Below, piece by piece: positions 1-11,775 of a stretch of DNA of 64,000 nt. Numbering within the stretch: the stretch's first letter is position 1; each line of letters opens with the position of its first letter. The DNA lies in NCBI RefSeq assembly GCF_949987515.2, contig NC_082689.1, positions 104,942,957-105,006,956 on the forward strand. Direction: 5' to 3'. The DNA comes from Delphinus delphis. Taxonomy: Eukaryota > Chordata > Mammalia > Artiodactyla > Delphinidae. The notes beneath the pieces were generated by a model. That model saw only the letters and a list, made by a program, of their open reading frames with translations. It had not been told where the DNA came from and ran no database searches. The translations under genes and the position numbers were made by a program.

Positions 1-135
1 TTGGATGTGGGGTTCTTTTTTGGTGAGTTACAGTGTCTTCCTTTCGATGACTGTCCAGCAGCTAGTTGTGATTCCGGTGTTCTTGCAAGAGGGAGTGAGA
101 GCACGTCCTTCTACTTCACCATATTTTTCAGTGTG
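1..135 (-). mobile_element. L1 5' end (5'UTR start), body lies left of window
   Basis: Read on the minus strand, this matches the start of a cetartiodactyl L1 5'UTR: a 'gtagaaggacgtgctctcactccctcttgc' type opening, then the 'actggaact/aactcaccaaaaaa' block. The start of the element is near 131-135, where the usual 'aagatggcggagtagaagg' is decayed to a 'tggtgaagtagaagg' form. The rest of the element would run leftward out of the window, so its length and completeness are unknown. Family assignment is from memory of the consensus. Confidence 0.55.
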
Positions 136-944
136 ATTTGTTTTTGTATCCTATGTTCCTTTTATTCCCCTTTTTGAATTCTTTTCTCACCCATTTGTTT
201 TCATTCTGTGCTGTAATTCATATCCATCATATACACTTTTGTTGTAAAATGCATCAGGGGGTTGCAGTACAGGTAGGAGAGGGAGAACGCAGCTGTGGTT
301 TAATCCAGCTTCACTGGAGAATTTGGTCTTTGCTCATTTAAGTTTCACTAAATGTCTGCACCATGATACTCTGAGCCTAGGAATGTGCATGTGCGTGTAT
401 ATGTGTGCATATGTGCATGAGTAGGTGTGTGTGTCTATATGAGTGTGTGCAGTAAGGTTATAACCTGGCCTTTCCTTGGCTCCCTCAGTCCAGCATGTGG
501 CTCTAGAAAAAAATCTCATTTTCCCCACCTTTGATGAGACACTAAGCCAATTAGGAGGGTTTTATAGTATTAAGAAAAACAATTTCCAATTTTCTCTGAT
601 ACTTTTTCTTATGTTTTCAGTTTAGTTCTCTCCAAATTAGTAGTCATAGTTTTCAGGCTTTGTCAGAAGTTTCTTCTTTCCATAGTAATCTTCCAGAAGT
701 GGAGGTGGTACCAAGATCTGTCATAAGCCCCGCTTTCACCTCTCTTTCTTTGTTCATAAAATATCAAAGTTTAAAAAAATAATATTGTAGACTTTTTCCT
801 AGTTAATTTTTTCTGGTGACATTTTTCTAAAATTTATTTTATAATGGGAAAACTTTCTGTGAAAGTTTCATTCTTCAGTGTTTCCTCATGAGATGGAGTT
901 TTATATATGAAATCAAATAAGTAAATTAATAGATAGACAGATAG
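136..944. other. No gene seen; degenerate TG-rich tract
   Basis: No recognisable element. 383-450 is a degenerate purine/pyrimidine-alternating (TG)n tract with interruptions. The only open frames are 60-70 codons, without family resemblance, so I treat them as chance. Confidence 0.5.
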
Positions 945-1130
945 ATGAAACAACTTAAATATTCCATGATAAGCTAAGTAAATTGTAATATAACTATATT
1001 ATGAAGTGCCATACAATCATCAAAACATATTTATGGAGATTTTTAAAAATAGCATAGGTAATGCTTAAATTTAAATGTGACATGTTAAAAAATACATATA
1101 GAAAATAACCTTCACTGTGTAAAAAATATA
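945..1130 (+). mobile_element. Decayed L1M 3'-region fragment (possible)
   Basis: The sequence resembles the old L1 3' region: 'taaattgtaatat...atacaatcatcaaaa' followed by an A/T-rich tail with 'aaaaaatacatatagaaaataacc'. It is strongly decayed and boundaries are approximate. Confidence 0.4.
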
Positions 1131-1479
1131 GAGTTTATGGCTCATGAAGCTTAACTAAACATATGTGTTTACCTCTCCCTTACTCAAAAATCCCACTGAA
1201 ATGATGTAAGGAATACAATAAGAGCAATAAATCACAAGCAATGTGGCAGTGATATATAGCTGGGAAGAGAGCCTCCAGCATACCAAACTAGTATAAAAGT
1301 TTTAGAAATTTTAAAAACCCATGAAGTTAGATGACCACAAAAAACAAGAGTTTCTGAATGACCTTGTCCATAACCCCCAGAATAATTGTGCAAATGTAGT
1401 TTTTTATCCTATAACTTCCCTTTATAAGAATTTACACTAGCTTTCTGTATATCCTTCCTTCCACTGTTAGCTCCTCGTT

Positions 1480-2085
1480 TGATGTTCAGAGTCTTCTAGT
1501 ATATGGTCCAACCTTCATTCAATTCTGTCACCCTTGTCTTCTCAGTATGAAAATCCCTTTATCTCCTGAATTTGCTCATGTTATTTTCTCAGCCTGAAAT
1601 GCAGACTTCCCACCTTCAATTCACCATTACACAAATCTTCTCTATATTTAAGGTTTAAAGAATAATTTTTCTCCGACTTCTGGAATTCCCCAAGTAATTA
1701 ATACCCATCTATAAATTCATACTGATTGGGCCACATTTGTTGATTACAAGTTTGATCATTTTTTTAAGGAATTACCTGACATTTAAATTTGAAGCCTCTT
1801 GAGGTCTTCCATTTTTGTACATTTCATGATATGTAACTCCAGGCCATGGACACAGATGTTCAATGGATTCTGAATTCTTAGTAGTGCTCTGGGCACATCA
1901 TGCTTTCATCTGTCTCTAGGCTTTGGTTCAGGCTCTCTCCCTTGCCTGGAATACTCCTCTTGCTTTCACTTTCTTAATCAAATACCATCTTTCCTTAGAG
2001 AGGAAATTTCTTGACTTTCAGTGACTCTCTGCACTACCTCTTTGCTATGAATTTTCCTCAAATAGAGCAAAGATCACACTGTAAT
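1480..2085 (+). mobile_element. L2 LINE 3'-end fragments (plus)
   Basis: Two stretches resemble the L2 ORF2 C-terminus and 3'UTR. One is 'ttgctcatgttattttctcagcctgaaatgcagacttccc' (about 1570-1610), the other 'ctctcccttgcctggaatactcctcttgc' (about 1935-1965) followed by 'aaataccatctttcctta'. Both fit the L2 'gctgttccctctgcctggaatgctcttcccc' block. They may be one broken copy or two. Confidence 0.5.
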
Positions 2086-2149
2086 CATTTGCATCTCTCT
2101 CTCCCTTCCCAAGAATGTGTATGGTATACAGAATCCTCAGATGGCTACC

Positions 2150-2725
2150 AAGATTCCCACCCCTGATATATAACCTTCTCCCTTTAAAGGTGGGAGAGAT
2201 CTGAGAATATGATGGCTATTACTCCAATGATTAGGTTACAATAAGATGACTTTGTGTTAATTAAGAAGGAGATTTCTTGAGTGGGTTTGACTTCATCAGG
2301 GAAGTCCTTAAAAAGGACTGAGAGCTTTCTGAAGTCAGAGATTCCAAAGTGAGAGTGTGAGAGGGCTGATGGAGAAAGCCATGGAACAAGGACCTCAGAG
2401 TGGCCTCTATGAGCCAAGAGCAGTCCCTGATGGGCAGCTAGCAAGACAGGGGGACCTTGGTCCTGCAACCACAGAGAAATGAATTCTGGTGACATCCTGA
2501 GAAAGTTTGTAAATGGATATCCTTTCTAGTAAAGCCTCCAGATGATGATGTAAGGTCAACACTTTGATGTCAGCCTTGGGATACCCAGTGTGGAGGACCA
2601 AGGTGAGACATGCTAGACTCTTATCGTGCAGAAGAACATCATGCAGAAGATTATCAATTTGTCTTGCTTCAAGCTGTTTATGTTTGTGGTGATTTGCTGC
2701 ACAGCAATAGAAAAATGAACAAAAT
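2150..2725 (+). mobile_element. MaLR/ERVL-type LTR, decayed (possible)
   Basis: The order of blocks resembles MLT1-like LTRs: a 'taaccttctccctttaaaggtgggagaga' start, 'ttaattaagaaggag', an internal purine-rich 'gagagtgtgagagggctgatgg' part, 'taaagcctccag', and a 3' end 'cttcaagctgtttatgtttgtggtgatttgctgcacagcaatag'. It is old and gapped; another LTR family is possible. Confidence 0.42.
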
Positions 2726-3129
2726 ATGAGTGTTGCAGTTTAGGCTGCTTGGGACCTGAGATTAGGCAGATTCTGAAATGGAGATTAGGATGCAGAAAGA
2801 TTGTTGGGAGAATGTTTAACATGAACACCACAGGAGGAGTAAAGGGAGCAAGACTGAGTAGAGGGAGGGGTTGGGCTGTGCTGCAGCCACGATGAAGACC
2901 TCAATCCCTTTCATCAGGAGCACTGGGATGGTCCTTCACAGTGGACCAGTCCCTCTGCATAGTCCTTCCTTGACCACTCATTGGATGCAGGCTATCTCCA
3001 GGAAGCACACATGGCCTTGGACAAGGTGACTTTCTTCAAGGAAATGTTATTCTTAGACTGGACTCTCAGCTGAGGGTAACAGGGAACATGTTCCTGGTTG
3101 TACAGCACACGATGTTCCACTGTGATCTT
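2726..3129. other. No feature recognised
   Basis: Unique-looking sequence of mixed composition. No gene, repeat or signal could be supported. Confidence 0.4.
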
Positions 3130-3205
3130 TTGAAGTGCAGGGACTGCATCTTCATTTCCATATTCCCTTCAACTAGCATTGTGCCTAGCACAGACAGAGT
3201 ATGCA
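3130..3205 (+). mobile_element. L2 3' terminus fragment
   Basis: 'gcagggactgcatcttcatttccatattccc...agcattgtgcctagcacagacag' matches the last part of L2, which normally reads 'gcagggactgtgtcttattcatctttgtatcccc...gcctggcacatagtagg'. Confidence 0.5.
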
Positions 3206-3294
3206 AGACAAATTTTGGAAAACTCACCTGGTTGAAACATCTCTAGTTTGTTAATAATCAGTACAATATACACTGGAAGTATTTGTTTCAGGGT

Positions 3295-3960
3295 CCCAAT
3301 TACTAGGCTTTTATTTAACAAATAATTACTGACCACTTATTATATAACTGACTCTCTTGTAGATATCTGGAATGAGACAGTATATAAAACAGGCAGACTC
3401 CCACCTTCATAGATGAACAAAAACTAAACAACAATATACATGTATGTATATAAACACACCAAAGACATGTATAACACATGTATAGCTATGTGTGCATATA
3501 TATACATATAAATTATATATATATATATTTTTAGTAAAAGTACTTTATTTCCTCTTGTATTTGTTTTATAGCTCGCTTTACAAAGTTGGAAAGCGCATAT
3601 GTGCAATGAGAAAAAGAAACTGTAAAGCTGGGTATAGAGTATCAGGATTTTGGGGGCAGGGCATGGGGACCAGTTGTGATTTTAAAATAGGATAGTCAAG
3701 CTGAATCTCATTGAAAAGGTGACCTTTGAGAAACGACCTGGAAAAGACGTGGGGGAGAGCCATTCCAAAGGAAGGAACAACTAATGCAAAATCATAAGAA
3801 AGGGTTTTGGTAGTGAGATGTTTCAGAACATCAAAGAACCCAGTGTGGTAGAAAGAGCAAGTGAGGGGAGGGTGCTAAGAAAAATGAAGTTGGAGAACCA
3901 ACAGGAGGCCGGGTCACTTAAGGCCTTGTAGACACTGGGGACTTGGGGTTTTACGCTGCA
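3295..3960 (-). mobile_element. L2 LINE (minus), with AT/TG microsatellite inside
   Basis: The L2 3' end appears in antisense ('tttaacaaataattactgaccacttattatataactgac...gggcagactcccaccttcatagatgaac'). It continues at 3700-3960 with 'ggtgacctttgagaaacgacctgg', 'gagagccattccaaaggaaggaac', and 'gggtcacttaaggccttgtagacactggggac', all typical of the L2 ORF2 C-terminal coding block read backward. 3430-3532 is a low-complexity AT/TG tract expanded within it. Confidence 0.75.
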
Positions 3961-3999
3961 TCACTCAGCAGGTTTAAGAGAGAACATACAATGGATGCT

Positions 4000-4235
4000 C
4001 ATGTTATGCTGTGCAGTGTGCTGAGCACTTTGTGTTCATATGTTTATTAGTCCTCGTGGAAACTCTGTGTATAAGGTAGTATTGCTAGTATCCCTGTTTC
4101 ATTAGTGAGCACACCTGGTTTTAAAGACGTTGATTAACCCACCCAAGGGCACACCGAGGTTAAGTTATGAGGACTGTATCTAAGCTCTCTGACTCTTGTG
4201 CATTGGATCATAGCATCATCCTGATTCCCAACTCA
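4000..4235 (-). mobile_element. MIR SINE (minus)
   Basis: Antisense MIR core is clear: 'gtgctgagcactttgtgttcatatg', then a 'ggtagtattgctagtatccctgtttca' block, then 'cacccaagggcacaccgaggttaagttatgagg'. These correspond to the MIR 'cctcatctgtaaaatgggga' and 'gtgtgaccttgggcaagtta' regions in reverse. Confidence 0.7.
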
Positions 4236-4908
4236 ATGGCTTCTATTTGATTTTGTAGCATCAAACTAGATGAAAAGTTCTGCAAATACAGGTCAAAACC
4301 TACTGCTGTCAAAGAGTAAATTGGTAAAATATCTTAACACTCTCCCAGAAAATAGAAAGTGCATTTATCTTCAACTGAGAAAATAAGTTCTGTCGTCATT
4401 TGCCATATCGTCACCATCCAACAAACATTTGTCATACTTCCATGTTGCAAGTTGGGTTCTCTGGAACGGCCTTTGAGAATAACCCCTGTGAAAGGTAGGC
4501 GACAGAGAGGTGAGTGGGCATAGGGGAAGTTAACCCCAATGCAGCCCCAGTGACAGCCTTCACTGACCTCCCAGGAAGCTTGGGAGCTTGAATGGCTCAG
4601 TAGAGTTGGGCCAAGATGGCCAGGCCTTTGTTCTCCTACAGCAGCCCATCACTGGCCTTTGAAGGGGGGCTACAGCGCAAAAATGACATGGTCACTGCAA
4701 TCCACTATGCACAAAAAGCCATCTCTGATCTCCTGAGTTGTCTTAGTTGCTACAAGAAAAGTACAAGCAGATCGCTAAACATGGTTTTGATGATACAGGA
4801 GTGTAGCTTCATCCTAATGGACAAAGAAGCAGTGGTAATATACAAATCCACTGACATTTCCCCTACATTTCGTATGCACAGACACATTTGGTCTGCATCT
4901 ATAAATTT
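4236..4908. other. No gene seen
   Basis: No element recognised. An open frame of 137 codons (from 4616) runs into the SINE at 4928 and ends in it. It shows no domain and is best read as chance. Confidence 0.45.
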
Positions 4909-4927
4909 AAACCTAATGAAATTTTTT

Positions 4928-5128
4928 TGTGTGTGTGTAGTACGCAGGCCTCTCACTGTTGTGGCCTCTCCCGTTGTGGAGCACAGGCTTCGGATGCGCA
5001 GGCTCAGCAGCCATGGCTCACGGGCCTAGCCGCTCCGTGGTATGTGGGATCTTCCCGGACCGGGGCACGAACCCATGTACCCTGCATCGTCAGGCGGACT
5101 CTCAACCACTGCACCACCAGGGAAGCCC
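4928..5128 (-). mobile_element. CHR-2-type tRNA-derived SINE (minus)
   Basis: The plus strand shows the SINE backward: 'ggcctctcactgttgtggcctc', then 'gctccgtggtatgtgggatcttcccggaccgggg', then 'accactgcaccaccaggg' at the tRNA-derived head (about 5105-5121). The T/TG-rich run at 4922-4939 is the tail. A 19-bp target-site duplication flanks it: 4909-4927 and 5129-5147 ('aaacctaatga[a/g]attttt'), with one mismatch. The family is abundant in cetaceans and gives the best clue to the source organism. Confidence 0.92.
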
Positions 5129-5147
5129 AAACCTAATGAGATTTTTT

Positions 5148-6420
5148 ACTGCTGCTATAACTTTTTAATCTAAAAAGATTCAGAAACATTCTTCTGTGAA
5201 AAGAAAAACCTAGAATTGTGAAGTCTCACAAACAGAGACTAGGAGAGGTGGCATAAGAGAATGTAACACTTTTCCCCATTTTTTCTTCCTCATTCACGCT
5301 CACTTCTCCTTTCCCTTTCATGGTTGCTGAGGCTCTACTTACTCATCTGCTGCCAGAAGAACAAGTATCCCAGTGTCAAAGGGCATTATCTCTCTGTGGC
5401 TGTGCTGCTGCTGCTAGTTGAGTGATGGTAAGATGTTACTGTTGTTATTACCAGCTTTGATGAGCAAAAAATGCAGCTCAGCTTAAAGTCATTTTCATCC
5501 CTAGAATTTTCTTTCTTTTTCTCCTACAGAGACAAGAGTGGTATCTTTTGCATTTTATGGTTTTATTTTTTTAATGTTCCCAAGTAAGCCAAACTCAAAG
5601 GACAAACAGTCAAATTCCCTTGCTTTTCATAATTTGTAAAGAATTTACAATGTGTCTCACCACGATTTTATCAATCTCTTCACCCAGGAAAGTCACTAAT
5701 GGAATTCCCACTGGGTTCATAATAAAAGAAGGTCACAATTTCATCTATTAATTAGCATATTAGTATGTAGGTTCATGCACACCTGAACATAAGGGTGCTA
5801 TTTTGCATTGTCTTATTTTCTGAGAAAGCAGTGACTTGTATTTTTATATAAACTCTGTGTAATTTTTATCCATGTTTAGAAAAGTTCAGCATACATATTT
5901 CCCAGATACTGAAATCTGATAAACCCACATGCTCTACTGTTACACAACCTTCCTTATCTCAGAACTACCCATTCAAAAATCCTATAGGACACCTCCTGTC
6001 AATCATTAAATGTGCAGGAATAAGCCTAACTCTTAAAGGACTGGAAAACTATACTCTTCTGGTAATTGTCATTGACACATAAACCTTCTAAGATACTTTG
6101 AAACAAGGATATTCCAGTTAACCTTCTCCACCCTTTAACACAGTAGGAGGCAACATAGATTCTCCAACCTCTGAGATTGTTAGGAAAGAAGGGCTTCCAG
6201 AACCTTACCAACCAGTCACAGAAGCAAAAATTGTACTCAACTAAAACACACTGGCAAATTCTTCATTTATGTGTCAGAATGTCACCTCTCAGGAAGCAGA
6301 GAGCATACTAAGGGAAACAAAATCTCTAGATGATTCACAACTAGCTAGGAAAATTTATATGGATATATGGAACTAATAGGTGCCTTGGGAAGAGTTTATG
6401 TTCATTTGCCTATTAATTGA
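5148..6420. other. No gene or clear repeat seen
   Basis: About 1.3 kb of non-repetitive sequence with no recognisable gene. Short open frames only. Confidence 0.4.
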
Positions 6421-6850
6421 AACATTTATTTATTCGATAATCAAACATTACTTGAACACCTACTGGGCTCCATGAATCAAGGATACAGAAATTAAAAACT
6501 CAGACCCTGTCTCGGCTGCAGAGAGGCACAGAAGAAGAAACAAATATATAATGCAATAACCTGAGCACTTCCCTGGAAGTACACTCAGAGAAATATGAGA
6601 GGGTATGGGCTAGAAACCAAGCTCAGACTAGCAGCTGTGGAGGAAGCTTATTTTTGCAGGAATTACATATGACATCAGGCTTGAAGTATAGTATAAATAA
6701 GCCAGGAGGCCCAGAAATAATCTGGGGGTGGTAGTGGAAGGGCCGGATTGTCAGGACCTTCAACCCTGCTTGGAATTTTGGACTTTATCCTAAAGACAAT
6801 AAGCAGCCCCTGAAAGCAGGGAAGTCCTGTGGACATTTCTGCTTTATAGC
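6421..6850 (-). mobile_element. L2 LINE fragment (minus)
   Basis: 'tttatttattcgataatcaaacattacttgaacacctactgggctcc' matches the antisense L2 3' terminus. The later part 'ccttcaaccctgcttggaattttggactttatccta' fits the antisense ORF2 segment. Divergent, so the ends are approximate. Confidence 0.6.
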
Positions 6851-7259
6851 TGGGGGCTGTACACAGGGGTTTCGAATCCATGAGGACCATGAAATTAAAT
6901 GAGACGTTCCAGATGACCATGTTTTCTTAATGAAATAGAATCAAGTAGAATGGAAAAGAAAACATTAAAATGCATTGTAAATAGTATAAGTAAGTATTGC
7001 TTTGTGAAATGTGGGTGTTAGATCACAAAATAAGTTTTTCTTAAAGGGGGCTGTGGTCAAAATAATTTTAGAAGCAGCGTTTTAGAAAGATATTTTAGGT
7101 AGTTGAAGGCAGGGATTATTATAACCAATAATAAAAGTGAAAAAAGATGGGCTCTTTGGAATCTGTAAGACCATGGAAAGGACAGTAATTTCATTTCTCT
7201 GACATCTCTGAGGAAGGGAAAGCCACCAGATTTTCTATTTTACACACTTATAATAAGAA

Positions 7260-7675
7260 CAGCTCCCTCCTTGTATCCAGCACTGCTTTTGCCATTTTCT
7301 CCATCTGAGATGATATTGCCCCTGTTTCTGCATGAAAAATCCATTATTCAAAGGACAGTTAAAATGGTGCTTTTTCCATGAAATTTCCCAGAGCTCCCCA
7401 CTGAGACATAACCTAGCATCAATCCTTTTATGTACCATAAATCACTTTCTGTCTTAGCCTGTTGTATGGCCTTCACAATAAGTGACACTATTTAGAAATG
7501 GCTTGTTTTATTGTTGACCTTCTTATTTCTTCTTCATTTTCCCTCTTCTAGAATGTTAGACATTTGAGGGCAGGATGGGGACTTCCTGTTCACAGTCTTC
7601 AGGCCTAGAAGTGGGGCTGGCAGTGCTGAAAGACTGAATAAAAAGTTCTTGAGTAAAGTAATGAATGAACTCATC
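7260..7675 (+). mobile_element. L2 LINE 3' end (plus)
   Basis: The ORF2 tail and 3'UTR order is visible: 'ggtgctttttccatgaaatttccc', 'tgtaccataaatcactttctgtcttag', 'ctagaatgttagacatttgagggcaggatgg', and the terminal 'aagttcttgagtaaagtaatgaatgaa', as in L2 '...gctcaataaatatttgttgaatgaatgaa'. Confidence 0.65.
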
Positions 7676-8640
7676 TCTTACCTGAAAGAACTTGAGGCAG
7701 AATTGGTGTGTGACCTGCACCCTGATTCCACAACATTGACTTTATTATCACCACTCTAGGATCCTCATTCTGGTTCCTGTTTTCCCCATTGCACCAAACT
7801 GTTTCTTTAAACAGAAGAGCCAAAAAGAGGGAAATTCAATGTAAAGTAGATTCCATTTTGAAACTTTATTTGGATTAAAATGCATTGTGGTCATATTTTC
7901 ACTTCCTGCTAAATGGTTACATACATAATATATATCTCACCTGCATTATATTTACAAAGCATCAGTGACTCTTATTCTGTGACTTTAGAAAGTTTTTCCA
8001 ATGTGAATTCAATGTGTCGATGTCCCTGTGAGAGGGGGGAAGAGGGGCACATACGTTTTGGAGGTTCCCAAGTAGGCAGTGCTGGCGATGGTTCCAGGAG
8101 TCCTGCCCAGTGGTCTCTGGGAAGGTCTGCAACCCCTTACCCACTTTTTTCCCCTTGTTTATTGTTAAGAAGCAAGGCAACAGGAGAACATGTTAAGCGG
8201 AGAACATTTAAATATAGTCTGTGGCTTTTTTGGAATTAAAATAAATAGTAGTATATTAACCATTTTACCAAACATCTCACAATGCTCTTGTTAAGGCTGA
8301 CAACACTTATTAATTTAAAAGTCAAACAAACTTAGCATTTATCCAGTGATGAAACAACCCTGCTGCTTAACCCTTTGTGCTGCCTCTGTTGAGAGTATTT
8401 AGGAGCCTGGCTTGAGGAGAAGACCTGAGCTATCTTTTACCTGATTCAACAAGGCATTAGCAAAACACAGGGATCCCTGAAAAGTCAAATGCAGGCTAAA
8501 ACCAGAGACTTTTTAGCACTGAGATACAGGTATCCAGTCTGGTGCCCATGCTGATGGCTGATGGAAGAATTTAAATGATTGTGTAAGCGGACCATGTACA
8601 ATGATCTAGATCTCACTTGGGGCTGATTGCTTCTATACGG
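7676..8640. other. No gene seen
   Basis: Mixed-composition sequence without a recognisable element. A 108-codon open frame (7913-8239) has no domain and no support. Confidence 0.4.
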
Positions 8641-8644
8641 TGTC

Positions 8645-8745
8645 ATAATGTGGTTAAGAAGGGGAAAACAATGACCGAAACCAGGACATCTGGATTCTAG
8701 TTACTGTTTACTATAAATTAGTTGTATAACAATTAGAGGATTTTA
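8645..8745 (+). mobile_element. MIR SINE fragment (plus)
   Basis: 'gtggttaagaaggggaaaac...accaggacatctggattctagttactg...aattagttgtataac' follows the MIR order: tRNA-like head, then the CORE start 'gctgtgtgacc'. Confidence 0.5.
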
Positions 8746-9272
8746 AACAAAAAAAAAACCAAAACAGGACAAATATCATTTGAATTAGAAGATGTTGGGG
8801 AAGCAAAATAATTTTCCCTCTACCCTTCTAGGTTGTTGACTGAGACCCTCCCCGCACCCCATAATAAAAGACAGATTAACAGGAAAAACAAACAAGGTTA
8901 ATAACATGTATACCTCCTGTATATATAGGAAATACCCAGGAAAACTGAGTAACTCTCTGAAGTGGCCCAAGCCACCATCTCCAGCTAAAGACAAAAGAAG
9001 ATTGGGAGGTTGGCTGTCATAAGGAGTGACCAGGAAAAACACAGTAAACCAGGGTGTGGCTGTTTTGCAGATTTAAGTCCTAGCCTTCCCCATTGATAAG
9101 TGTTTCTGCAGGTTGAGAGTACAGATTGAGAGTCCTTCTCTTCATGGTACAGAAAAGAAGACACCCTTACAAATGGAGACTTCCTTTATAAATGTAAATG
9201 TTTCTTGCAAAAAGTAACTTTGGCTTGGTTTTCAGAACTTTCCCTGTGTTTACTCTTTCTTAAAAAATAATC
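8746..9272. other. No gene seen
   Basis: Starts with an A-run (8748-8759) and includes AT-rich and mixed sequence. Nothing could be assigned. Confidence 0.4.
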
Positions 9273-9517
9273 AGTGGGGTAGGGATGGATTAGGAGTTTG
9301 GGATTAACATATACACACGACTATATATAATATAGGTAAACAACAAGGTCCTACTGTATAGCACAAGGAACTATATTCAATATCCTGTGATAAACCATAA
9401 TGGAAAAGAATATGAAAAAGATTGTATATATACATATATATAACTGAATCACCTTGCTTACAGCAGAAATTAACACAACATTGTAAATCAACTATACTTC
9501 AATAAAATTAAAAAAAA
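9273..9517 (+). mobile_element. L1 3' tail, 5'-truncated (older subfamily)
   Basis: Matches the cetartiodactyl L1 3'UTR: 'ttaggagtttgggattaacatatacacac', 'aacaacaaggtcctactgtatagcacaaggaac', 'aacacaacattgtaaatcaactatacttcaataaa', then an A-run. The flanks 'aataatcagt' (about 9266) and 'aaaaatcagt' (about 9515) suggest a short target-site duplication. Nearly the same fragment occurs at 16070-16320. Confidence 0.85.
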
Positions 9518-10739
9518 ATCAGTCTAAAATAATCCTTAGACCAAAGAGACATATTTTTGTGCAACCAATTCTGCTCCCCTTCAAGGAACTACAGACAAAT
9601 TTGAGATTAAATCCTATGTTTACTGCTTACCATCTTTGTAATACTTTGCAAGGCCTGGTGTTTCAGAGCCTCAGTTTTCTCATCTGTGGAGAGAGGATGA
9701 CATGCTGGGTCAGGAAATTACGAGAATCCACTGAGCAGTGTTACGTAAAACAGCTATGAAAAATACGAAGGGTTCAATTTTTTTCTATAAAACATTACTG
9801 GGGCTAATTGGGAGAAGGAGACCGAAATCCAGAAGAGCTGGGAAAAGGGTCCTTGGAGGAAGTGGGAAGATTCACCACGGAGAAGTGACAGCAGCGTGTT
9901 GGAAAGAGAAGTGGATTGGGGGTTGGGAATATGATTTATCCACTCAGCTCTGCCACCAAATATGGGGACTGGGGATCATCCTATTCTGGACCTAATTTTT
10001 CTTGATTTACGAAATCAGAAGAGTGGAGTAGACGATCTTTGAGGTGGTGGTTGTTGTTTTTTCACTCTGTGGACTGAGATATAAGACCAGTGCTATAAGG
10101 CAACAAAAGCATTTATCTGGGGCCTTAGAAATTGAAAGTCAGGAGACTCAGATTTGGGTTGAAACTCAAATGTGCTCTGAGGAGGATTGAAAACTAAAGG
10201 GTTTTTAAAGGAAAAAGGAGGAAATTCACATAAATTGTTTTGCAAGAATTCCGATCGGTGCTGGCGGACCAGAGCCATTCTCGTCTACACATGATTGGTT
10301 GCTGAGGCTGTTACTATGCAAGAGTTCGCTGGGTAAGCCATCTCTCAGGATGCTTTTGGGGTCTGGCCCAGTTCAGAGTACACGTTCCATCCAGGTAGAG
10401 ACGTGCATAGTCTTTCTAGCAACTCATGGCTCCATCTTAGTGCTCTGCCGGCATCACAGACTCCCTTTTATTCACTCATTCATGACTCTGACAATCACCT
10501 GAATCTAAGAGTAAACTGAGTAGCTGCAGGCGGATGTTTAAGGGGTTGGCATATTGCAGGAGATACGGACTTACTCTGTGCTGCCCTGGAAAGCAGAACT
10601 AGTCGTGAGAGTTATATTGGGAAAATATTTGCTCGAGATTTAAAAAAAGGGACCCTCCAACAATTAAAATTATTTAAAAATAGAAAAATGCCCTTGTAAT
10701 GACTCCAAATCACTGGAATTATTAAGCCTCTGTATTTCC
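9518..10739. other. No gene seen; possible MIR scraps
   Basis: 9665-9720 contains 'cagagcctcagttttctcatctgtgg', the usual MIR 'cctcagtttcctcatctgt' motif, too short to bound. Otherwise nothing was recognised. Confidence 0.4.
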
Positions 10740-10890
10740 TCAGATGCTACCCCTTCTTTTTACAACACCTTCCTCCCTCTTTGTCACCTTGCCAATTCAT
10801 ATTAAGACCCAAGTAACTTATCACCTCTTGGGGGAAGAGGCTCTGGTAAAGTCACCGTGTTTCTGTTTTCCCTCAAGCTTTCATGCTTAT
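10740..10890 (+). mobile_element. L2 LINE fragment (plus, possible)
   Basis: 'cagatgctaccccttctttttacaac...cttcctccctctttgtcacc...ttaagacccaagtaacttatcacctc' has the pyrimidine-rich layout and block order of the L2 3' region. Weak match. Confidence 0.4.
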
Positions 10891-10989
10891 CACTGTTGTT
10901 GAGGCCAGTCTTAGGGCAAAAGTGTAATTACAACGTAATTTGTCATGGCAAGAAAGTGTAACCTCTCCCAACGGGGGAACTGAAAAACC

Positions 10990-11775
10990 ATGGGTTATCC
11001 ATGTGATGAGACACCTCAGAGTCATTTAAAATTTTGTCTTTGAGAAGTTGTTTTTCCTTTAATATGTAAAATTGTTTTTTATAATGTTATCTGAAAAAAC
11101 AAGGTACAAAGTTGTACATATAAATGTGTTTAAACTGATTTTTTCTTCCAGTTTTATTGCGATATAATTGACACACAGCACTGTATAAGTTTAAGCATAA
11201 TGATTTGACTTATACACATCATGAAGTAATCACAGTAATTTTAGTGAGCATCCATCATCTCATGGAGATATAAAGTTTAAAACAGGGAAAATGATTTTTT
11301 TCCTTTTGATGAGAACTCTTAGGATTTGTTCTCTTAACGTTCATATATAATATTGATATATACAGCAGTGCTAATTATAGTTATCATGTTATACATCACA
11401 TCTCTAGGACTTATTTATCTTGTAACTGTAAGTTCAGACTTTTTGACCACATTCATCTGATTCTTTCTCCCTCAAGGGCCCCACCTCTGGTAACCACATA
11501 CCTGAACTCTTTTTCTATAATTTTGTTTATTTGTTTTTTGAAGTATAATTGCCTTCCAACTCTATGTTATTTCCTGGTATACAGTACAGTGATTATATAT
11601 TGTATTTCAGCTGTTTTAAATGTGCTTATGAAGACCTAAAGAGAAGCACATACATTAAAATATCAACACATTTTTTCAAAGTGAGTAAATACAAGTAAAT
11701 GTTTATTTTTTTCTCAACTGTTTTATGTTTCCATATTTTCTAGAATAAATATTTTTGCTTTTGTAACCAGAAAAA
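10990..11775 (+). mobile_element. Old L1M 3' region split by a later insertion
   Basis: The left half (10990-11132, 'ataatgttatctgaaaaaacaaggtacaaag') and right half (11617-11775, ending 'ttttgcttttgtaacc') together match the 3' end of an old L1 family. They are separated by the antisense L1 material at 11133-11616, flanked by 'taaatgtg[t/c]tta' on both sides (11121-11132 and 11617-11628). Confidence 0.55.
11133..11616 (-). mobile_element. L1 3' ends (minus), nested pair
   Basis: 'cagttttattgcgatataattgacacac' begins an antisense L1MA-like 3'UTR, running to 'caccacctctggtaaccacatacctgaac'-type sequence near 11510. A second antisense L1 3' start follows at about 11525 ('gttttttgaagtataattgcc ... 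ggtatacagtacagtgatt'). A 12-bp direct repeat with one mismatch bounds the whole, so one event carried or later received the second piece. Confidence 0.65.

Noticed and set aside
4616..5029. 137-codon frame as a coding exon
   Set aside because: Its last part is SINE sequence and the first part has no protein resemblance or splice context that I can support.
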